Shown: positions 8,431 to 10,044 of the stretch, one piece after another
How positions within the stretch are numbered: the stretch's first letter is position 1
How the letters are laid out: each line of letters starts with the position of its first letter
Assembly (NCBI GenBank): GCA_017999235.1
Contig: JAGOBN010000083.1
Coordinates: 1 to 10,044, forward strand
Origin: Anaerolineales bacterium
GTDB taxonomy: Bacteria; Chloroflexota; Anaerolineae; Anaerolineales; UBA6663
Direction: 5' to 3'
DNA length: 10,044 nucleotides
The notes under the pieces: generated by a model
Told to the model about the DNA's origin: nothing
Databases searched by the model: none
The model's input: only the letters and a program-made list of their open reading frames with translations
Made by a program: the position numbers and the translations under genes

Positions 8431-8485
8431 TCCGGCCTTGAAATCCGGCTATAATCGGGCGCATCCGGCCCATTGAAACCCGGCT
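8431..8485 (+). repeat. Imperfect direct repeat flanking the glgC -10 box
   Basis: TCCGGCCTTGAAATCCGGCT (8431-8450) recurs at 8464-8485 with two inserted bases (CA) and one substitution. The start-to-start distance is 33 bases, about three helical turns. The copies lie on either side of the TATAAT box, a layout that would suit a transcription factor binding site. No regulator gene is visible in the window. Confidence 0.5.
8450..8455 (+). promoter_or_regulatory. -10 box of a glgC-malQ promoter
   Basis: A perfect TATAAT lies in the 99-base gap between GH57 and glgC, in the context CTATAATCG shared with the GH57 promoter. At 16-18 bases upstream I find no good -35 hexamer (GC-rich CGCCTC-like bases), so the promoter may be weak or activator-dependent. 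The expected start is near 8462, giving a 5' leader of about 55 bases before the TTG at 8517. Confidence 0.6.
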
Positions 8486-8503
8486 GATTCCACCCCTTTA
8501 TCC

Positions 8504-8509
8504 AAGGAG
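8504..8509 (+). promoter_or_regulatory. Shine-Dalgarno AAGGAG deciding the glgC TTG start
   Basis: AAGGAG ends 7 bases before TTG at 8517-8519, an ideal spacing. The first in-frame ATG would be residue 55, which would delete the nucleotide-binding loop, so this site decides the TTG start. Confidence 0.85.
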
Positions 8510-8516
8510 TCGCAAG

Positions 8517-9794
8517 TTGCCTAACAAGACGCGGGTTGTCATCTTGGCTGGCGGGGAAGGCTCCCGCCTTGGTGTGCTCACGGCCAAACGCGCCAAACCG
8601 GCCGTGCCCTTTGGCGGCAAGTACCGCATCATCGATTTCGCCCTCTCCAATTGCGTCAACTCCGGCCTGTTTGACATCATGATTCTGACCCAGTACCGGC
8701 CGCACTCGCTGATGGACCACATCGGCGTCGGCCGGCCGTGGGACCTGGACCGCAGCTTCACCGGCGGGGTGCGTATCTTCCAACCCTACAAGGGCCGCGC
8801 CGACACGGATTGGTACGCCGGCACCGCCGACGCCATCCAGCAGAACTTCACCTTCCTCAAGGATGGCCAGCCCGATTACGCGCTGGTGCTGGGCGGCGAC
8901 CACATCTACCAGATGAACTACGCGCGCCTGATCGCCTTCCACGAGCAAAATAAGGCGGACTTAACCATCGCGTCCCTGCGGGTCTCATTGGACGAGGCCA
9001 CCCGCATGGGCATCCTGGCCACCGACGCCGATTACCGCGTCACCCAGTTTGTGGAGAAGCCCAAGAACCCGCCCGGCACCCTGGCTTCCATGGGCATCTA
9101 CGTGTTCAATGTGGATGTGCTGGACCGCATGCTGTACGAGGACACCCAGCGCGAGAAGTCGTCCCACGACTTTGGCAAGGACATCATTCCGCGGATGGTG
9201 GCCGAGGGGATGCGCGTCTTCGCCTATCCCTTCACCGGTTACTGGGTGGATGTGGGGACCATTGACGCGTACTGGCACGCGCACATGGATTTGATCCGGT
9301 TCCCGCCGGTGCTGGACCTGAATGACCGGGAGTGGGTCATCCACACGCGCTCGGAAGAGCGGCCGCCCGTGCTGATCCAGGCTGGCGCCACCGTCAAAGA
9401 CAGCCTGATCACCGACGGCTCGATCATCGCCCCCGGCGCGATTGTGGAGCGCAGCGTGCTTTCCCCCGGTGTGTACGTCGGCCCGCAGGCGGTGGTGCGC
9501 GAGTCGATCATCCTGCCGGACACCTCCATCGAGGCCGGCGCCGTGGTCGAGCGCGCCGTGGTGGACAAGGGCGTCACCATCGGCCACAACGCCCGGGTCG
9601 GCCGGCTGGAGGCCGGCGTGGAGGAGCTGGGTATCACCACCGTCGGCAAGAGCGCGCAAGTCCCCAACGGCACCATTGTCGGCCGCAATGTCGTCATCGG
9701 CTCGAACATCACCGCTGATGACTATCCGGCCACGAATGTGGTTGAGGACGGCACCAAATTGGAGAAGCTCCCCTTCGGGAAGAAAAACTCATGA
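8517..9794 (+). CDS. glgC: Glucose-1-phosphate adenylyltransferase (ADP-glucose pyrophosphorylase)
   Basis: The 425-residue product makes ADP-glucose and pyrophosphate from ATP and glucose-1-phosphate, the committed step of bacterial glycogen synthesis, in the cytoplasm. The nucleotidyltransferase domain starts at once with LAGGEGSRLGVLTAKRAKP (10-28), containing the GGxGxRL loop and Lys27, which matches Lys39 of the E. coli enzyme. Then come GGKYRIIDFALSNCVNSG (33-50), GTADAIQQN (102-110), GGDHIYQMNY with Asp128 (E. coli Asp142) and FVEKP with Lys181 (E. coli Lys195). From about residue 287 hexapeptide-like repeats (SLITDGSIIAPGAIV and similar) form the left-handed beta-helix. Length is normal for the family and nothing is missing. 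It starts with TTG, set by the AAGGAG site. The stop overlaps malQ (ATGA), so the two form an operon. Confidence 0.97.
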   Translation: MPNKTRVVILAGGEGSRLGVLTAKRAKPAVPFGGKYRIIDFALSNCVNSGLFDIMILTQYRPHSLMDHIGVGRPWDLDRSFTGGVRIFQPYKGRADTDWYAGTADAIQQNFTFLKDGQPDYALVLGGDHIYQMNYARLIAFHEQNKADLTIASLRVSLDEATRMGILATDADYRVTQFVEKPKNPPGTLASMGIYVFNVDVLDRMLYEDTQREKSSHDFGKDIIPRMVAEGMRVFAYPFTGYWVDVGTIDAYWHAHMDLIRFPPVLDLNDREWVIHTRSEERPPVLIQAGATVKDSLITDGSIIAPGAIVERSVLSPGVYVGPQAVVRESIILPDTSIEAGAVVERAVVDKGVTIGHNARVGRLEAGVEELGITTVGKSAQVPNGTIVGRNVVIGSNITADDYPATNVVEDGTKLEKLPFGKKNS

Positions 9795-10044
9795 CCGACA
9801 CCCCGCCCGCCGCCTCGCGCCGGTCCGCCGGCGTCCTCTTTCATCCCACCTCGCTGCCCGGCCCGTTCGGCATTGGTGACCTGGGGCCGGCCGCGTTTCA
9901 GTGGGTGGACGCCCTGGTGCGGGCCAAGCAAAAGTGGTGGCAGATCCTGCCGCTCGGCCCCACGGGGTACGGGGATTCGCCGTATCAGTGTTTCTCGGCG
10001 TTGGCCGGCAACCCGTATCTGGTGAGCCCGGAGCAGTTGGTGGC
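9791..10044 (+). CDS. malQ: 4-alpha-glucanotransferase (GH77 amylomaltase), N-terminal part
   Basis: The ATG at 9791 overlaps the glgC stop (ATGA). The frame runs open to the window edge with 84 visible residues. After a short leader, SAGVLFHPTSLPGPFGIGDL and then WWQILPLGPTGYGDSPYQ and FSALAGNPYL are the conserved opening strands of GH77 amylomaltases. The catalytic residues lie beyond the window. The barrel begins about 12 residues in, so this is the short type (about 500 residues in the family), without the N-terminal extension of E. coli MalQ. It would disproportionate linear maltodextrins in the cytoplasm, for example those released by debranching. A weak GGGAAG lies 8 bases upstream. 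The malQ name rests on family membership. Confidence 0.95.
   Translation, partial: MTDTPPAASRRSAGVLFHPTSLPGPFGIGDLGPAAFQWVDALVRAKQKWWQILPLGPTGYGDSPYQCFSALAGNPYLVSPEQLV

Noticed and set aside
8473..8502. Second glgC promoter, TTGAAA (8473-8478) with TTTATC (8497-8502)
   Set aside because: The -10 match is poor, and the resulting start would fall on or after the Shine-Dalgarno. The TATAAT at 8450 is much better.

Overview
The window is about two thirds GC and gene-dense. Every credible gene lies on the + strand. Codon use, the DUF58/DUF4129 pair and an X25-containing pullulanase next to glgC and malQ suggest a high-GC, probably Gram-positive-like bacterium. I would guess Chloroflexota (Anaerolineae-like), but this is inference from gene content and not from a marker gene. 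I see no tRNA, rRNA, CRISPR array, transposase or integrase.

Layout: (1) bases 1-6231 hold three genes chained by ATGA stop/start overlaps. They are the C-terminal part of a DUF58 protein (cut by the left edge), a polytopic membrane protein ending in a DUF4129 domain, and a 1287-residue exported pullulanase. The pullulanase has three X25-like modules, CBM48, a GH13 type I pullulanase core and a C-terminal membrane anchor. A strong intrinsic terminator follows at 6263-6302. (2) A TATAAT promoter lies so close to the next ATG (6345) that the mRNA is probably leaderless. It drives a 690-residue GH57 alpha-glucan enzyme. (3) A 99-base gap holds a second TATAAT box flanked by an imperfect direct repeat. 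It leads to glgC (TTG start, strong Shine-Dalgarno), whose stop overlaps the start of malQ, which is cut by the right edge.

Working together: the pullulanase would debranch starch, glycogen or pullulan outside the membrane. GH57 and MalQ would hydrolyse or rearrange linear alpha-1,4-glucans in the cytoplasm, and GlgC makes ADP-glucose for glycogen synthesis. The window is therefore an alpha-glucan storage and utilisation cluster. The DUF58/DUF4129 pair upstream is normally found with MoxR ATPases and transglutaminases, so its translational coupling to a secreted pullulanase is the least expected feature. Most of the rest is recognisable enzymology. The items most worth checking are that coupling, the leaderless GH57 start, the divergent GH57 motifs, and the repeat and palindrome structures around the glgC promoter.
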